A stretch of DNA of 17,473 bases from JAAYZM01 sp964510785 (GCA_964510785.1 CAZECM010000062.1:1-17473); one strand, 5' to 3'. Positions 1-8,297 are shown, counted from the stretch's first letter. Program-made: numbers and translations. The notes: generated by a model from the sequence alone, not told the origin.

Positions 1-501
<501 letters not shown>

Positions 502-519
502 GCTGGTTACATCCCTTCA

Positions 520-558
520 CCGGCAGGTACGTGCCGGACGATCCGTTGTGAAGAGTGT
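520..558 (-). promoter_or_regulatory. Possible promoter of the ABC ATPase gene
   Basis: On the minus strand TTCACA and TACCTG are separated by exactly 17 nt, ahead of the AAGGGA ribosome site. The -35 is a 5/6 match to consensus, the -10 is weak. Seen by eye only; the start site is not proven. Confidence 0.25.
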
Positions 559-576
559 CAGGTGGTACCGACACGC

Positions 577-600
577 GATCGAGGGCTCGTGCCCTCGATC
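577..600 (-). terminator. Perfect 10-bp hairpin, likely terminator of otsAB
   Basis: GATCGAGGGC (577-586), loop TCGT, GCCCTCGATC (591-600) form a perfect stem. It lies 44 nt past the otsB stop and before the ABC gene promoter region. There is no T-run after it, as is common for high-GC actinobacterial terminators. It could instead be a protein-binding dyad for the downstream ABC gene. Confidence 0.5.
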
Positions 601-643
601 ACCGGCCATCCTGCCACACCCCAACTCCCGGGGGCGAGGGACC

Positions 644-1414
644 TCATCCACCAAGGTCGGTCGCGAACCCCACGAGCACTCCCGCGACGTCCGCGGGGGA
701 GTCGACCCGGTAGCGCGCCGCCGTCGGCCCCGGCCCGACCTTGATGCCGACGTCCCCCTCTTCCAAGGACTCGAGCGCGTCCTCGTCGGTCGTGTCGTCG
801 CCGACATAGACGACGACGGCGGCTCCCGTGGTGGCTCGCAGCGCAGCCACACCCTCGCCCTTGTGCGCGGGATGGACCGCGATCTCCACGATGTGCTTGC
901 CCACGACCGTCTTGAGGTTCCGCGCCGCCCCGAGCGCCACGGCCTCCGCGGTCGCGGCGGCCTCGACCTCGGGCGCGGCCATCTTCGTGTGGACGAGGAC
1001 GGTGGTGGGCTTGCGCTGCACGAGCACGCCCTCGTGACGCGCCCCGATGAGCTCCGCCTCGGCGACGAGCTCGTCCTGCAGGGTGCGCGCCTCGTCGGAG
1101 AGCTCGAAGGGCTCGAGGAGGTAGCCACCGTCGTGGACCCGCCCGAACTCGGCGCCGTGGGAGCCCACGAGCCACGTCCCCTCGGGGAGCGGGCCGGTCA
1201 CGGTCGAGAGCTCCTCGAGCCCCCGGCCGGAGACGAGGGCCACCTCGACCCCCACCCGAGCGATCCGTGCGACGGCGGTCATCGCGTCGGGGAGCGGACG
1301 CGCCGCTGCCGGATGGTCGACGATCGGGGCGAGGGTGCCGTCGAAGTCGAGGGCGAGGAGCACCGGGCCGTCCTGGTGGGCGAGCGCCGCGAGCGCGGCC
1401 TCCGGCCTAGACAT
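644..1414 (-). CDS. otsB: Trehalose-6-phosphate phosphatase
   Basis: It removes phosphate from trehalose 6-phosphate to release trehalose, the second step of the OtsAB pathway, in the cytoplasm. The 256 residues are a usual length for a stand-alone bacterial OtsB. HAD-superfamily motifs are all present: motif I DFDGTLAP (nucleophile D23, acid/base D25), motif II VSGR (61-64), the lysine in HPAHKGEG (K185) and motif IV GDDTTDED (205-212), which binds magnesium. The family-typical GSHGAEF is at 84-90. Its ATG lies inside the end of otsA: the eight bases ATGTCTAG hold both the otsB start and the otsA stop, so the two are probably translationally coupled and made in similar amounts. No separate promoter is seen. 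Confidence 0.95.
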   Translation of the reverse strand: MSRPEAALAALAHQDGPVLLALDFDGTLAPIVDHPAAARPLPDAMTAVARIARVGVEVALVSGRGLEELSTVTGPLPEGTWLVGSHGAEFGRVHDGGYLLEPFELSDEARTLQDELVAEAELIGARHEGVLVQRKPTTVLVHTKMAAPEVEAAATAEAVALGAARNLKTVVGKHIVEIAVHPAHKGEGVAALRATTGAAVVVYVGDDTTDEDALESLEEGDVGIKVGPGPTAARYRVDSPADVAGVLVGFATDLGG

Positions 1415-2825
1415 ACGAGGTCCGGCTGGGCATGGCCGTGAGGGTCCCGAGGAAGGCGGCGGACCACTTCGCGACGTCGTCGTCGAGCACCCTCCTCCTG
1501 AGGCGACGCATGCGGCGCCGGGCGTCCTTGTGCGGGAGGTGCGCCGCGTACTCCATCGCGTCCTTCAGCCCTTCGATGTCGTGGGGGTTGACGAGCACCG
1601 AGCCGGAGAGCTCGTCCGCGGCCCCCGTGAACTCGGAGAGGACGAGCACGCCGTCGTCGTTCGTGCGCGCGGCGACGTACTCCTTCGCGACGAGGTTCAT
1701 GCCGTCCCGCAGCGACGTGACGAGCATGACGTCGGCCGCGACGTAGAGGGCGGCCATCTCCTCGAGGGGGTAGGTGTGGTGCAGGTACTCGATCGCGGGG
1801 CTGCCCAGCTCCCCGACCTCGCCGTTGATCCGCCCGACGGCGAGCTCGACGTCCTCGCGCAGCCTTCGATAGGCGCGCACGTTCTCCCGCGAGGGGCTCG
1901 CGACCTGCACGAGGATCGCTTCGCCGACGGGCATGCGGCCCTCCGCGACGAGCTCGCCGTACGCCTTGATGCGGTGGCGGATCCCCTTCGTGTAGTCCAG
2001 CCGGTCCACACCGAGCAGGATCGTCCTGGGGTTGCCCAGCTCCACGCGGATCTCCGCGGCACGGGCCACGACCGCCTCGGAGCGGGCGATCTTGTCCAGC
2101 GCGCCGGAGTCGATCGAGATGGGGAACGCGGCCGCGCGGACGTGTCGGCCGGGGTTGCCCTCACCATCCGGGAGCGTGACGACCTGGCCCCGCACCTGGA
2201 GGTCGGTCAGCCGCCGGACGTTGCGCAGGAAGTTGGCGGCGTCCGAGCCGCGCTGGAAGCCGATGAGATCGGCCCCGAGCAGACCGCGCACCACGGCGGT
2301 GCGCCACGGGAGCTGGGCGAAGATCTCCCACGGCGGGAAGGGGATGTGGTGGAAGAAGCCGATGCGCAGGTCCGGGCGCCGCTCCCGAAGCATCGCGGGG
2401 ACGAGCTGGAGCTGGTAGTCGTGCACCCACACCGTCGCGCCCTGGGCGGCCACCTCCGCCGTGGCGACCGCGAACCGCTCGTTCACCCGCCGGTAGGCGT
2501 CCCACCACTCGCGGTGGAACGCGGGGGGCGCGATGACGTCGTGGTACAGCGGCCACAGGGTGTCGTTCGCGAAGCCCTCGTAGTAGTCCTCGAGGTCCCG
2601 CTCGCTCAACGGGACGGGCACGAGCCGCATGCCGTCGGCGTCGAAGGGCTCGACGTCCAGGTCCGCGGCGCCGGCCCAGCCGACCCACGCCTTCCCCTGC
2701 ATGATCGGCGCGAGCGCCGTCACGAGGCCCCCCGGTGCGCGCACCTGGTGGATGCTGCCGTCGTCGGCCACGGTGATGTCCACCGGGAGGCGGTTCGCCA
2801 CCGCGACGAAGTCGTATCCCGTCAT
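1407..2825 (-). CDS. otsA: Trehalose-6-phosphate synthase (GT20)
   Basis: It transfers glucose from a nucleotide sugar (UDP- or another NDP-glucose) to glucose 6-phosphate, giving trehalose 6-phosphate for OtsB. It is cytoplasmic and makes an osmotic and stress protectant. The 472 residues are the normal length. GT20 landmarks: NRLPVDI (11-17), PGGLVTAL with the GG loop (31-38), WVGWAG, VHDYQLQLVPAML (134-146), GFFHHIPFPPWEIF (156-169), GADLIGFQ, GVDRLDYTKGIRHR (272-285) and SLRDGMNLVAKEYV (371-384), then LSEFTGAADEL. I chose the ATG at 2825 because AAGGAG lies 6 nt before it; a second ATG directly upstream (2828) is only 3 nt away, and the ATG at 2867 has no such site and adds residues not seen in the family. 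It is divergent from the kinase gene. Confidence 0.95.
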   Translation of the reverse strand: MTGYDFVAVANRLPVDITVADDGSIHQVRAPGGLVTALAPIMQGKAWVGWAGAADLDVEPFDADGMRLVPVPLSERDLEDYYEGFANDTLWPLYHDVIAPPAFHREWWDAYRRVNERFAVATAEVAAQGATVWVHDYQLQLVPAMLRERRPDLRIGFFHHIPFPPWEIFAQLPWRTAVVRGLLGADLIGFQRGSDAANFLRNVRRLTDLQVRGQVVTLPDGEGNPGRHVRAAAFPISIDSGALDKIARSEAVVARAAEIRVELGNPRTILLGVDRLDYTKGIRHRIKAYGELVAEGRMPVGEAILVQVASPSRENVRAYRRLREDVELAVGRINGEVGELGSPAIEYLHHTYPLEEMAALYVAADVMLVTSLRDGMNLVAKEYVAARTNDDGVLVLSEFTGAADELSGSVLVNPHDIEGLKDAMEYAAHLPHKDARRRMRRLRRRVLDDDVAKWSAAFLGTLTAMPSRTSYV

Positions 2826-2831
2826 CATCAG

Positions 2832-2855
2832 CTCCTTGATCTGCCTTCGAGGGTA
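2832..2855 (-). promoter_or_regulatory. otsA -10 box and ribosome site
   Basis: On the minus strand a TACCCT box (2850-2855, TAnnnT type) is followed by the AAGGAG ribosome site (2832-2837). No good -35 hexamer is seen. The intergenic space shared with the divergent kinase gene is only 71 nt. Confidence 0.35.
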
Positions 2856-2884
2856 GCCCGCCTGCACGTTGCCGCCTGCGGGGA

Positions 2885-2897
2885 TACCGTGGCCGGA
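2885..2897 (+). promoter_or_regulatory. TAnnnT -10 box set for a leaderless kinase mRNA
   Basis: TACCGT (2885-2890) ends 6 nt before the kinase ATG and no Shine-Dalgarno lies between. In actinobacteria this spacing places the transcription start on the A of the start codon. This also supports the choice of ATG. Confidence 0.45.
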
Positions 2898-3723
2898 TGG
2901 AGCGGATCGGGCTTTCCCCAGGGTCGGAGGTGGGCGGCTACCGCATCCTCTCGCCCCTCGGAGCCGGCGGGATGGGCGCCGTCTACCGGGCGGCGGACGG
3001 GGGTGGCAGCGAGGTCGCGCTCAAGCTCCTGCACCCCCACATCGGTGCGGACCCGGCCGCGAGGGAGCGCTTGCGACGGGAGGTCTCCGCCCTGCAACGG
3101 CTGCGCCACCCGGCCGTCGCGGCGGTGCTCGACGCCGAGGCGGACTCCTCCGAGGCCTTCATCGTGACGGAGCTCGTGGACGGTGAGAACCTCACGGATC
3201 ACATCCGCGCCCACGGTCCCCTCGATGCCGGAGAGCTGCTCGACGTCGCGCGAGGGCTGCAGGGTGCCCTCGAGGCCGTCCATGCCGCGGGCGTGGTGCA
3301 CCGCGACCTCAAGCCCTCGAACGTCGTGCTCACCGCAGCGGGGCCCGTGCTCATCGACTTCGGGATCGCCCAGGGCATGGGTGACGCGCGGCTCACCTCC
3401 ACCGGGGTGGTGCTCGGCACACCCGGGTACCTCGCCCCCGAGCTGCTCGACGGAGAGGAGCCCGACGAGTCGTCCGACTGGTGGGGCTGGGCCGCCGTGC
3501 TGGCGTACGCCGCCACGGGGAGGGAGCCGTTCGGCTCGCGCCCGATCGAGGCGGTCCTCGCGCGCGCCCGGTCGGGCGAGGTCGACGTCGACGGGCTCGG
3601 CCCGCTCACGACGGGTGCCCTGCGCGGTGCGCTCGAGCCACGGGCCGCGCACCGGGCCGCCCCCGCCGACGTCGTCGCCATCCTGGAGGCCGTCGCCGCG
3701 CGGGGCGACGGTCCCGTGGTGCC
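2897..3723 (+). CDS. Serine/threonine protein kinase, catalytic part (gene broken by assembly gap)
   Basis: This is a Hanks-type (PknB-like) kinase that phosphorylates Ser/Thr on target proteins. The catalytic domain fills residues 15-268: Gly loop GAGGMG (22-27), VALK with K43, helix-C glutamate E62 in RREV, catalytic loop HRDLKPSN (D137), DFG (154-156), activation segment with TSTGVVLGTPGYLAPE (167-182), and D194 in the SSDWWGWA segment. All catalytic residues are present, so it should be active. It ends at ten Ns (3724-3733). The reading frame resumes at 3781 in another phase; joining 3723 to 3798 restores one 537-residue protein with a membrane C-terminus. No PASTA repeats are present, so it is not a muropeptide-sensing PknB. 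It is divergent from otsA. Its signal and targets are unknown. Confidence 0.92.
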
Positions 3724-3797
3724 NNNNNNNNNNGCCCCGCGCGGCGACGGCCTCCAGGATGGCGACGACGTCGGCGGGGCGACGGTCCCGTGGTGCC
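3661..3797. repeat. Fold-back sequence flanking a 10-N assembly gap
   Basis: Bases 3734-3779 are an exact reverse complement of 3661-3706 (46 nt), and 3774-3797 repeat 3700-3723 (24 nt) in direct orientation, with Ns at 3724-3733 between. Removing the fold-back and merging the direct repeat restores the kinase reading frame without any stop. The simplest reading is a contig-end artefact and not biology. Confidence 0.85.
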
Positions 3798-4584
3798 GAC
3801 GGCGGAGGTGAGCGGGCTCGACGGCCCCGCCGCGACCGAGGTGTTCGCCAACGACGGGCAGACGCGTGCCTTCGAAGGGGCGCCGACGACGGCGTTCCCC
3901 GGACCGGAGCCCACCGAGGCGGATGTCCCGGACGCGGACCTCGAGGCGTACGCGCCACCCGTGCCACCGCGGCGCACGGGAACGCTCCTCGCGCTGCTGC
4001 TCCTCGCCGTGGTCGCTGCGGCGCTCGCCCCTGGGGTGGTGACCCTCGCGATCGGCGTCCTGACCCTGCTGTTCGGGACCGTCCAGTCGGTGGCCGCCGC
4101 GCTCGAGGTGCGCCGCGAACGGCGGGGTCTGCGCCGGGGGGACGTGCTGCGGGCCGCGGTGAGCTGGCCGTGGCACCTGGTGCGTGGCAGTGCGATCGCC
4201 CTGCCGAGCCTGCTCGTGGCGGCGAGCGTCGTGGTCGTGGTGGGGGGCATCGCGTGGTGGTTGCTGGACACGCGACGGCTCGTCGTCCCGCCGGCGCTCG
4301 GCGGGGGCGGCACCGCACCGGGCGGCGGCAACGAGCCGTGGGTGTATCTCGCCGTCATCGCGCTCGCGACGCTCGCGGGCATCGCCACCCTGTGGGGCGG
4401 GCCCTTCTCGCGGAGCACCCGCCTCGGCGCGCGGCGCACCTTCGAGCGGCTCGCGCCGGGCCGGACCGGTGCCCTCATCCTTGTCGCCGCGGTGTTCGTG
4501 GGGATCGCGATCGTCGCCGTCCTGCTCGTCACCGGCCAGGCCACCTGGTGGTGGCCGCTCCCCGGCCCGCCCTCGCTCGCCTGA
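3781..4584 (+). CDS. C-terminal membrane part of the serine/threonine kinase
   Basis: This is the second half of the kinase that starts at 2897. It begins with the same DGPVVP residues that end the first half, in the same codon phase, which is what shows that the two belong together. A Pro/Thr/Glu-rich linker of about 55 residues (GLDGPAATEVFANDG onward, to PPVPPRRTG) could be an autophosphorylation site region. Then come about four to five hydrophobic segments (TLLALLLLAVVAAALAPGVV and following, IALPSLLVAASVVVVVGGIA, VYLAVIALATLAGIATLWGG, ALILVAAVFVGIAIVAVLLV). A multi-pass C-terminal domain is unlike the single-pass PASTA kinases; what it senses is unknown. The stop at 4584 is 37 nt from the converging HNH gene and no terminator is seen in that space. 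Confidence 0.85.
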   Translation, partial: DGPVVPTAEVSGLDGPAATEVFANDGQTRAFEGAPTTAFPGPEPTEADVPDADLEAYAPPVPPRRTGTLLALLLLAVVAAALAPGVVTLAIGVLTLLFGTVQSVAAALEVRRERRGLRRGDVLRAAVSWPWHLVRGSAIALPSLLVAASVVVVVGGIAWWLLDTRRLVVPPALGGGGTAPGGGNEPWVYLAVIALATLAGIATLWGGPFSRSTRLGARRTFERLAPGRTGALILVAAVFVGIAIVAVLLVTGQATWWWPLPGPPSLA

Positions 4585-4620
4585 CCTCGGCCCACCAGAG
4601 CGCGCGCCAGGGACCCGCGC

Positions 4621-6186
4621 TCAGAAGGGTGGTCTGTCGGCGGCGCTGCGCAGTGTCGGGTCGTAGATCTCTGCGCGCAGGCGGTGTTGCCGTGCCTCGT
4701 CGCGTTCTCGTCTCGTGCGTGAGCGGGGGATGGTGCGGTACGTGGGTGGTTCGTACCGGGGGTCGCCGGGCAGGGGTGTGCGGCTGCGGGTGTGTGGTGG
4801 CGGACCGGCGTCGTGGCCGGTGCTCGGACCGGCGGTACGGACGGTGTCACGGACGATGTCGAGATCGTGGGTGTGCAGCTCGTGGTGGTGGTACTCGCAG
4901 AGCAGGACGCCGCGGTCGATGCTCGTGTGCCCGTGGTCCTCGTCCCACCAGTCCATGTGGTGGATCTCGCAGAACCGGGCGGGCATCGAGCACCCGCCCC
5001 ACGAACAGTGCTTGTCGCGGGCGACGACCGCGCGGCGTTGGTGTCCGGAGTAGAGGCGCTGGGTTCGTCCGACGTCGAGGACCTGGGACTCGGCGTCGAT
5101 GACCATGCGGGTGATCTCGGTGCTGCACAGGATGCGCCCGAGCTCGGAGGGCGGGAGCAGGGGTCCGTTGTCGAGGCGCACCACGGGTGGCGTGCTCAGG
5201 GGCTCGCGGGTGATCGGGTCCTCGGTGTGCTGGCCGTCGGGGGTGTGGCTGGCGGCCCTCTGGTGCTCGCGGGCGCGGGCGAAGGTCTGGGCGTCCATGG
5301 TGAGGCTGAGGTGCGGGCGCACGGGGGCGCCGGGCTTGAAGGCGCCGTCGTCCAGGGCATGGCGTGCCAGGGCCGTGATCGCGTCGGCGTGACGCTGGGG
5401 ACGGGTGCGGGTGTCGTCAGCCGCCGGGGTGGGGGTGGCGCCGTCGAGGGCCAGGCGCAGGATGTGGCCGGCGACGGGATCGAGCAGCCCGTTCAGGTGC
5501 GTACCTTCCGGTGACTCGCGCAGGGTCAGGTGGCGTGTGGCGCGCACCTTCTCGTGGTCGTCCTGGGTGTCCTTGGCGGACGTGGCGGCGATGAGGTCCT
5601 CGACCTTGCGGGCGAACGTGGGTGCGTCGTTGGTCCGGGCGAGGTCGAGCAGGTGGGCCGCGCTGTCGCCCGTGAGCAGCTCGGTGCGGCGTCCCTCGGG
5701 CAGCTTGTCCGCCGCGGTGCGTAGCCGGCGCACGTGGGCCTCGGTGAGCTCGCCAGCGGCCAACGCCTCCGTGCCGCCGTCGAGCTCCGTCACGGCGTGG
5801 GCGTCCTGGACCTCGCCCCGGGTGGTGCCCGTCCCGGTGCGGGTGGTGCGTGAGCGAGCGTCCCCGAAGGACCGCACCCCGGGTGCACGCCACGCACCTG
5901 ATGCTTCCTCGGCCACGATCAGCGGTGACTTCGCCGCGGCCACGGACCGGCTCGCGGAGTCCAGCGCCGCCAGGACCAGCCCACGCGTCTCGGGCGACCA
6001 CGCCGCGGCGTCCTGCGCCGCGCCGGCCAGGAGCCGCGCCGCGGCCTCCAGGGTGCGCGCCGAGACCCGCGCCGCGTTCTCCGGGGCGCGATCCTGCGAC
6101 AGCGCCCACCACGCCAGCCCGCCGTGGGCAGTGTCAGGGGCGGGGGCTACGGTGGCGTCACGTTCCGCCGTCGTCGTCGAACTCAC
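4621..6186 (-). CDS. DUF222 / HNH endonuclease-like protein
   Basis: This belongs to the actinobacterial DUF222 (13E12-repeat) family with a C-terminal HNH nuclease fold; cellular role is not established and many genomes carry several copies. The 521 residues have a helical Ala/Arg-rich DUF222 region (about 20-370) and an HNH module at about 391-445: CSWGGC and RFCEIHHMDWW, then LLCEYHHHELHTH. The Cys residues form the zinc knuckle and the HH pair holds the general-base histidine. The tail (446-521) is Arg/Pro-rich. I chose the GTG at 6186 because GGAAGGAGG lies 9 nt before it; an open frame continues to 6543 but that part overlaps the neighbouring gene and reads like noncoding sequence. It is divergent from the first DsbA-like gene. 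No inverted repeats or transposase accompany it. Confidence 0.9.
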   Translation of the reverse strand: MSSTTTAERDATVAPAPDTAHGGLAWWALSQDRAPENAARVSARTLEAAARLLAGAAQDAAAWSPETRGLVLAALDSASRSVAAAKSPLIVAEEASGAWRAPGVRSFGDARSRTTRTGTGTTRGEVQDAHAVTELDGGTEALAAGELTEAHVRRLRTAADKLPEGRRTELLTGDSAAHLLDLARTNDAPTFARKVEDLIAATSAKDTQDDHEKVRATRHLTLRESPEGTHLNGLLDPVAGHILRLALDGATPTPAADDTRTRPQRHADAITALARHALDDGAFKPGAPVRPHLSLTMDAQTFARAREHQRAASHTPDGQHTEDPITREPLSTPPVVRLDNGPLLPPSELGRILCSTEITRMVIDAESQVLDVGRTQRLYSGHQRRAVVARDKHCSWGGCSMPARFCEIHHMDWWDEDHGHTSIDRGVLLCEYHHHELHTHDLDIVRDTVRTAGPSTGHDAGPPPHTRSRTPLPGDPRYEPPTYRTIPRSRTRRERDEARQHRLRAEIYDPTLRSAADRPPF

Positions 6187-6231
6187 CTCGACCCGCCTCC
6201 TTCCCCCACCCGAAACTGCAACATATGTCCT

Positions 6232-6260
6232 ATTCTGCACTAGTTCATCCGGATACGCAA
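6232..6260 (-). promoter_or_regulatory. Candidate promoter of the HNH gene
   Basis: On the minus strand TTGCGT (6255-6260) and CAGAAT (6232-6237) are 17 nt apart, about 45 nt before the GTG start. The surrounding 6211-6270 is clearly more A/T-rich than its neighbours, as expected for a divergent promoter region serving also the gene at 6365. Confidence 0.35.
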
Positions 6261-6364
6261 GTCTCATATCCAGGGGATTCGGATGGGCACTTGATCCCAG
6301 GGAACGGTCCAGGGCGCGTGGTTGGCTCGACGCGACGAGAGCGATCCGGGTCCGAGGAGCAGTG

Positions 6365-7219
6365 ATGACGACGGCGAGCGACAAGCCGACCAAGGCGCAG
6401 CGACACGCGGCGGCACGTGAAGAGGCCGCCCGGTTGCGCGCGCAGGCCGAGCAGCGGGCGCGGCGCAACAGGATGCTCGCGATCGGTGGGCTCGCCCTTG
6501 CCGTCGTCGCGCTCGTGGTGATCGTCGTCCTCGTGCTGAGCAACGAGGAGAAGCCGCTCGGTCATCAGGGTGGGGCCGGTTCGGTCACGCTCGCCGACGT
6601 CGCGACGCCAGCGGGCGCGGACGAGGACGGCGGCATCCCCGTGGGACCGGGTCTCGTCGCGGGGTCGACCGCCGCGGAGGGCGCCGTCGTCGTCGAGGTC
6701 GTCTTCGACTACCGCTGCTCCTACTGCGCCCTGTTCGAGGAGGCCAACGGCCCCGACCTCACCCGCCTCGCGGACGAGGGCAAGATCACGCTCGTCTTCC
6801 GCCCCGTGTCCTTCCTCGACCGCGCCGAGGGCAGCAGGCAGTACTCCACCCGCGCAGCCACGGCAGCGGCGCTCGTCGCCGACCGTGCCCCCGAGCGCTT
6901 CGTGGCCTTCCACGAGGCGCTCATGGCGAACCAGCCCGCGCAGGGCGAGGGGCCGGACGACGAGGACATCGCCGCCGTCGCCCGCGCGTCCGGCGTGCCG
7001 GAGGATGTCGTCACCCAGCTCACCGAGACGGTCGAGGGCTCCGAGCGCACGTTCGCCCGGTGGGTGTTCGCGGCCACCGAGCGCGCCGACGAGCTGCTGG
7101 GCACGCTGACGACCCCGTCCGTGCTCGTCGACGGTGAGCGGTTCCCGGGCGACGGCGCCGACCCGGCGTCCCTCTACGCCCCGGGTCCGTTGCGCGCCGC
7201 GATCGAGGACCTGCTCTAG
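6365..7219 (+). CDS. Membrane-anchored DsbA-like thioredoxin-fold protein, copy 1
   Basis: A predicted extracytoplasmic thiol-disulfide oxidoreductase of the DsbA/Thioredoxin_4 group. The 284 residues have a charged Ala/Arg-rich cytoplasmic N-terminus (1-36) likely to form a helix, one membrane segment (38-58) and an outside thioredoxin domain from about residue 105. The active site is DYRCSYC (C118, C121), the cis-proline is in TLTTPSVLVDG (P251), and FRPVSFLDR and NQP are family marks. A CSYC dipeptide differs from the CPYC of the next gene and would be expected to alter redox potential. The ATG at 6365 has GAGGAG 5 nt before it; the open frame extends far upstream but that is shadow of the opposite HNH gene. 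A second copy follows 149 nt later. Possible jobs are oxidative folding of exported proteins or cytochrome maturation; not resolvable here. Confidence 0.9.
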   Translation: MTTASDKPTKAQRHAAAREEAARLRAQAEQRARRNRMLAIGGLALAVVALVVIVVLVLSNEEKPLGHQGGAGSVTLADVATPAGADEDGGIPVGPGLVAGSTAAEGAVVVEVVFDYRCSYCALFEEANGPDLTRLADEGKITLVFRPVSFLDRAEGSRQYSTRAATAAALVADRAPERFVAFHEALMANQPAQGEGPDDEDIAAVARASGVPEDVVTQLTETVEGSERTFARWVFAATERADELLGTLTTPSVLVDGERFPGDGADPASLYAPGPLRAAIEDLL

Positions 7220-7293
7220 GCGCGGCGGAACCTCGGTCGAGTCGCACGCCCGCTTCCCAGGAACTTTGCAGGTTTGCCTGCTTGGGTGCCACG

Positions 7294-7363
7294 TATTCTG
7301 TGCAGGACGCTGTCCCGGCGCCGCCGCGCGCGGCCCCCGCCCCCGAACAGACCCCCTGAGGAA
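7294..7363 (+). promoter_or_regulatory. Possible -10 box and ribosome site of DsbA-like copy 2
   Basis: TATTCT (7294-7299) is a good -10 match in the 149-nt space between the two copies, but no -35 at 16-18 nt is convincing. The ribosome site GAGGAA (7358-7363) is 5 nt before the ATG. The copy may thus have its own promoter as well as read-through from copy 1. Confidence 0.25.
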
Positions 7364-7368
7364 GTGCG

Positions 7369-8244
7369 ATGTCGACGAACCACCCGCGGCCCACCAAGGC
7401 CGACCGCCGCGAGGGCGCCCGTGCCGAGGCGCTCAAGCTCCGTGACGAGGCCAAGCGCCGTGAGAAGCGCAACCGCGGGTTCGCGATCGGTGGCCTGGGG
7501 GCCGCCGTCGTCGTCCTCGTCGTCGCCGTCTGGGCGATCCTGGGCTCCGAGGCCAAGCCGATCGCGTACCGCGGCAGCGAGCCCCTCGACATCAGTCAGG
7601 TACAGGCACCGTCGACGGCGAACGAGACGGGGGGCATCCCCATCGGCACCGACCTCGCTGCGGGTTCGACCGCGGCGGAGGGCGCCGTCGTCGTCGAGGT
7701 CGTCTACGACTACCAGTGCCCGTACTGCGCGATGTTCGAGAACGCCAACGCCTTCGAGATCAACACGCTGCTGCAGACGGGGAACGTGGAGTTCCTCTTC
7801 CGGCCCGTCTCCTTCCTCGACCGCGCGTCGAACGGCAAGGAGTACTCGACCCGTGCGGGGAACGCCGCGGCCGTGGTTGCCGACCAGGCGCCCGAGCAGT
7901 TCCTCCAGTTCCACAACGCGCTCTTCGCCAACCAGCCCGACGAGGGCTCGAACGGGCTGAACGACGAGGAGATCGGCGCGCTCGCGCTCGACGTCGGTGT
8001 CCCGCAGGCCGTCGTGGACCAGTTCACGACCACCGTCGAGGGCTCGGACGAGCGCACGTTCTCACGCTGGATCGCCGCCGCCACGGAGTACACGAGCCAG
8101 GACCTGGGTGGCCTGTCGACGCCCACCGTGCTGATCAACGGCGAGAAGTTCCCTGGTCCGGACCAGGAGCCCGGCATCATCTACGAGCCGGGTGGCCTCT
8201 CGACCGCCGTCCTCGCCAAGAAGGCCGAGCTCGGACTCGACTGA
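7369..8244 (+). CDS. Membrane-anchored DsbA-like thioredoxin-fold protein, copy 2
   Basis: A paralogue of the gene just upstream, with the same layout: charged N-terminus (1-36), membrane segment (38-58), outside thioredoxin domain. The 291 residues carry the classical CPYC active site (C117, C120), cis-proline in LSTPTVLING (P252), and blocks shared nearly word for word with copy 1, such as AAGSTAAEGAVVVEVV/VAGSTAAEGAVVVEVV, FRPVSFLDRA and TVEGS..RTF.RW. The similarity over full length and tandem order mean a local gene duplication. Active-site change (CPYC against CSYC), different linkers and a different tail imply separate tasks, perhaps oxidase and isomerase/reductase, but this is inference. 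Transcription is stopped by the strong hairpin at 8249-8292. Confidence 0.92.
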   Translation: MSTNHPRPTKADRREGARAEALKLRDEAKRREKRNRGFAIGGLGAAVVVLVVAVWAILGSEAKPIAYRGSEPLDISQVQAPSTANETGGIPIGTDLAAGSTAAEGAVVVEVVYDYQCPYCAMFENANAFEINTLLQTGNVEFLFRPVSFLDRASNGKEYSTRAGNAAAVVADQAPEQFLQFHNALFANQPDEGSNGLNDEEIGALALDVGVPQAVVDQFTTTVEGSDERTFSRWIAAATEYTSQDLGGLSTPTVLINGEKFPGPDQEPGIIYEPGGLSTAVLAKKAELGLD

Positions 8245-8248
8245 GCAC

Positions 8249-8292
8249 ACCGACCGTCCCCGCCGCGGGTTGCCGTGGCGGGGACGGTCGGT
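8249..8292 (+). terminator. Strong 16-bp hairpin terminator after the DsbA-like pair
   Basis: ACCGACCGTCCCCGCC (8249-8264), a 12-nt loop, and GGCGGGGACGGTCGGT (8277-8292) pair perfectly, 5 nt after the stop codon. No T-run follows, as usual in high-GC actinobacteria. Confidence 0.8.
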
Positions 8293-8297
8293 ACCCT
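8270..8297 (+). promoter_or_regulatory. Candidate promoter of tRNA-Thr, inside the terminator
   Basis: TTGCCG (8270-8275) and TACCCT (8292-8297) are 16 nt apart and 21 nt before the tRNA 5' end. The -35 box sits in the loop of the preceding hairpin and the -10 overlaps its 3' foot. Confidence 0.4.

Noticed and set aside
520..537. CCGGCA-GGTACG-TGCCGG dyad as an operator of the ABC gene
   Set aside because: Six-bp GC dyads arise easily by chance in DNA of this composition and nothing else supports it.
1335..3167. 610-codon plus-strand open frame opposite otsAB
   Set aside because: A shadow of the OtsA/OtsB genes; no motif, biased His/Arg/Asp composition.
3724..3797. Reading the inverted copy as a biological hairpin, transposon target or CRISPR-like repeat
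   Set aside because: It abuts Ns and its removal restores the reading frame exactly, so an assembly artefact is far more likely.
6187..6543. N-terminal extension of the HNH open frame to 6543
   Set aside because: A strong ribosome site fixes the GTG at 6186, and the extension overlaps the start of the DsbA-like gene with unnatural Arg/Ser/Thr-rich composition.
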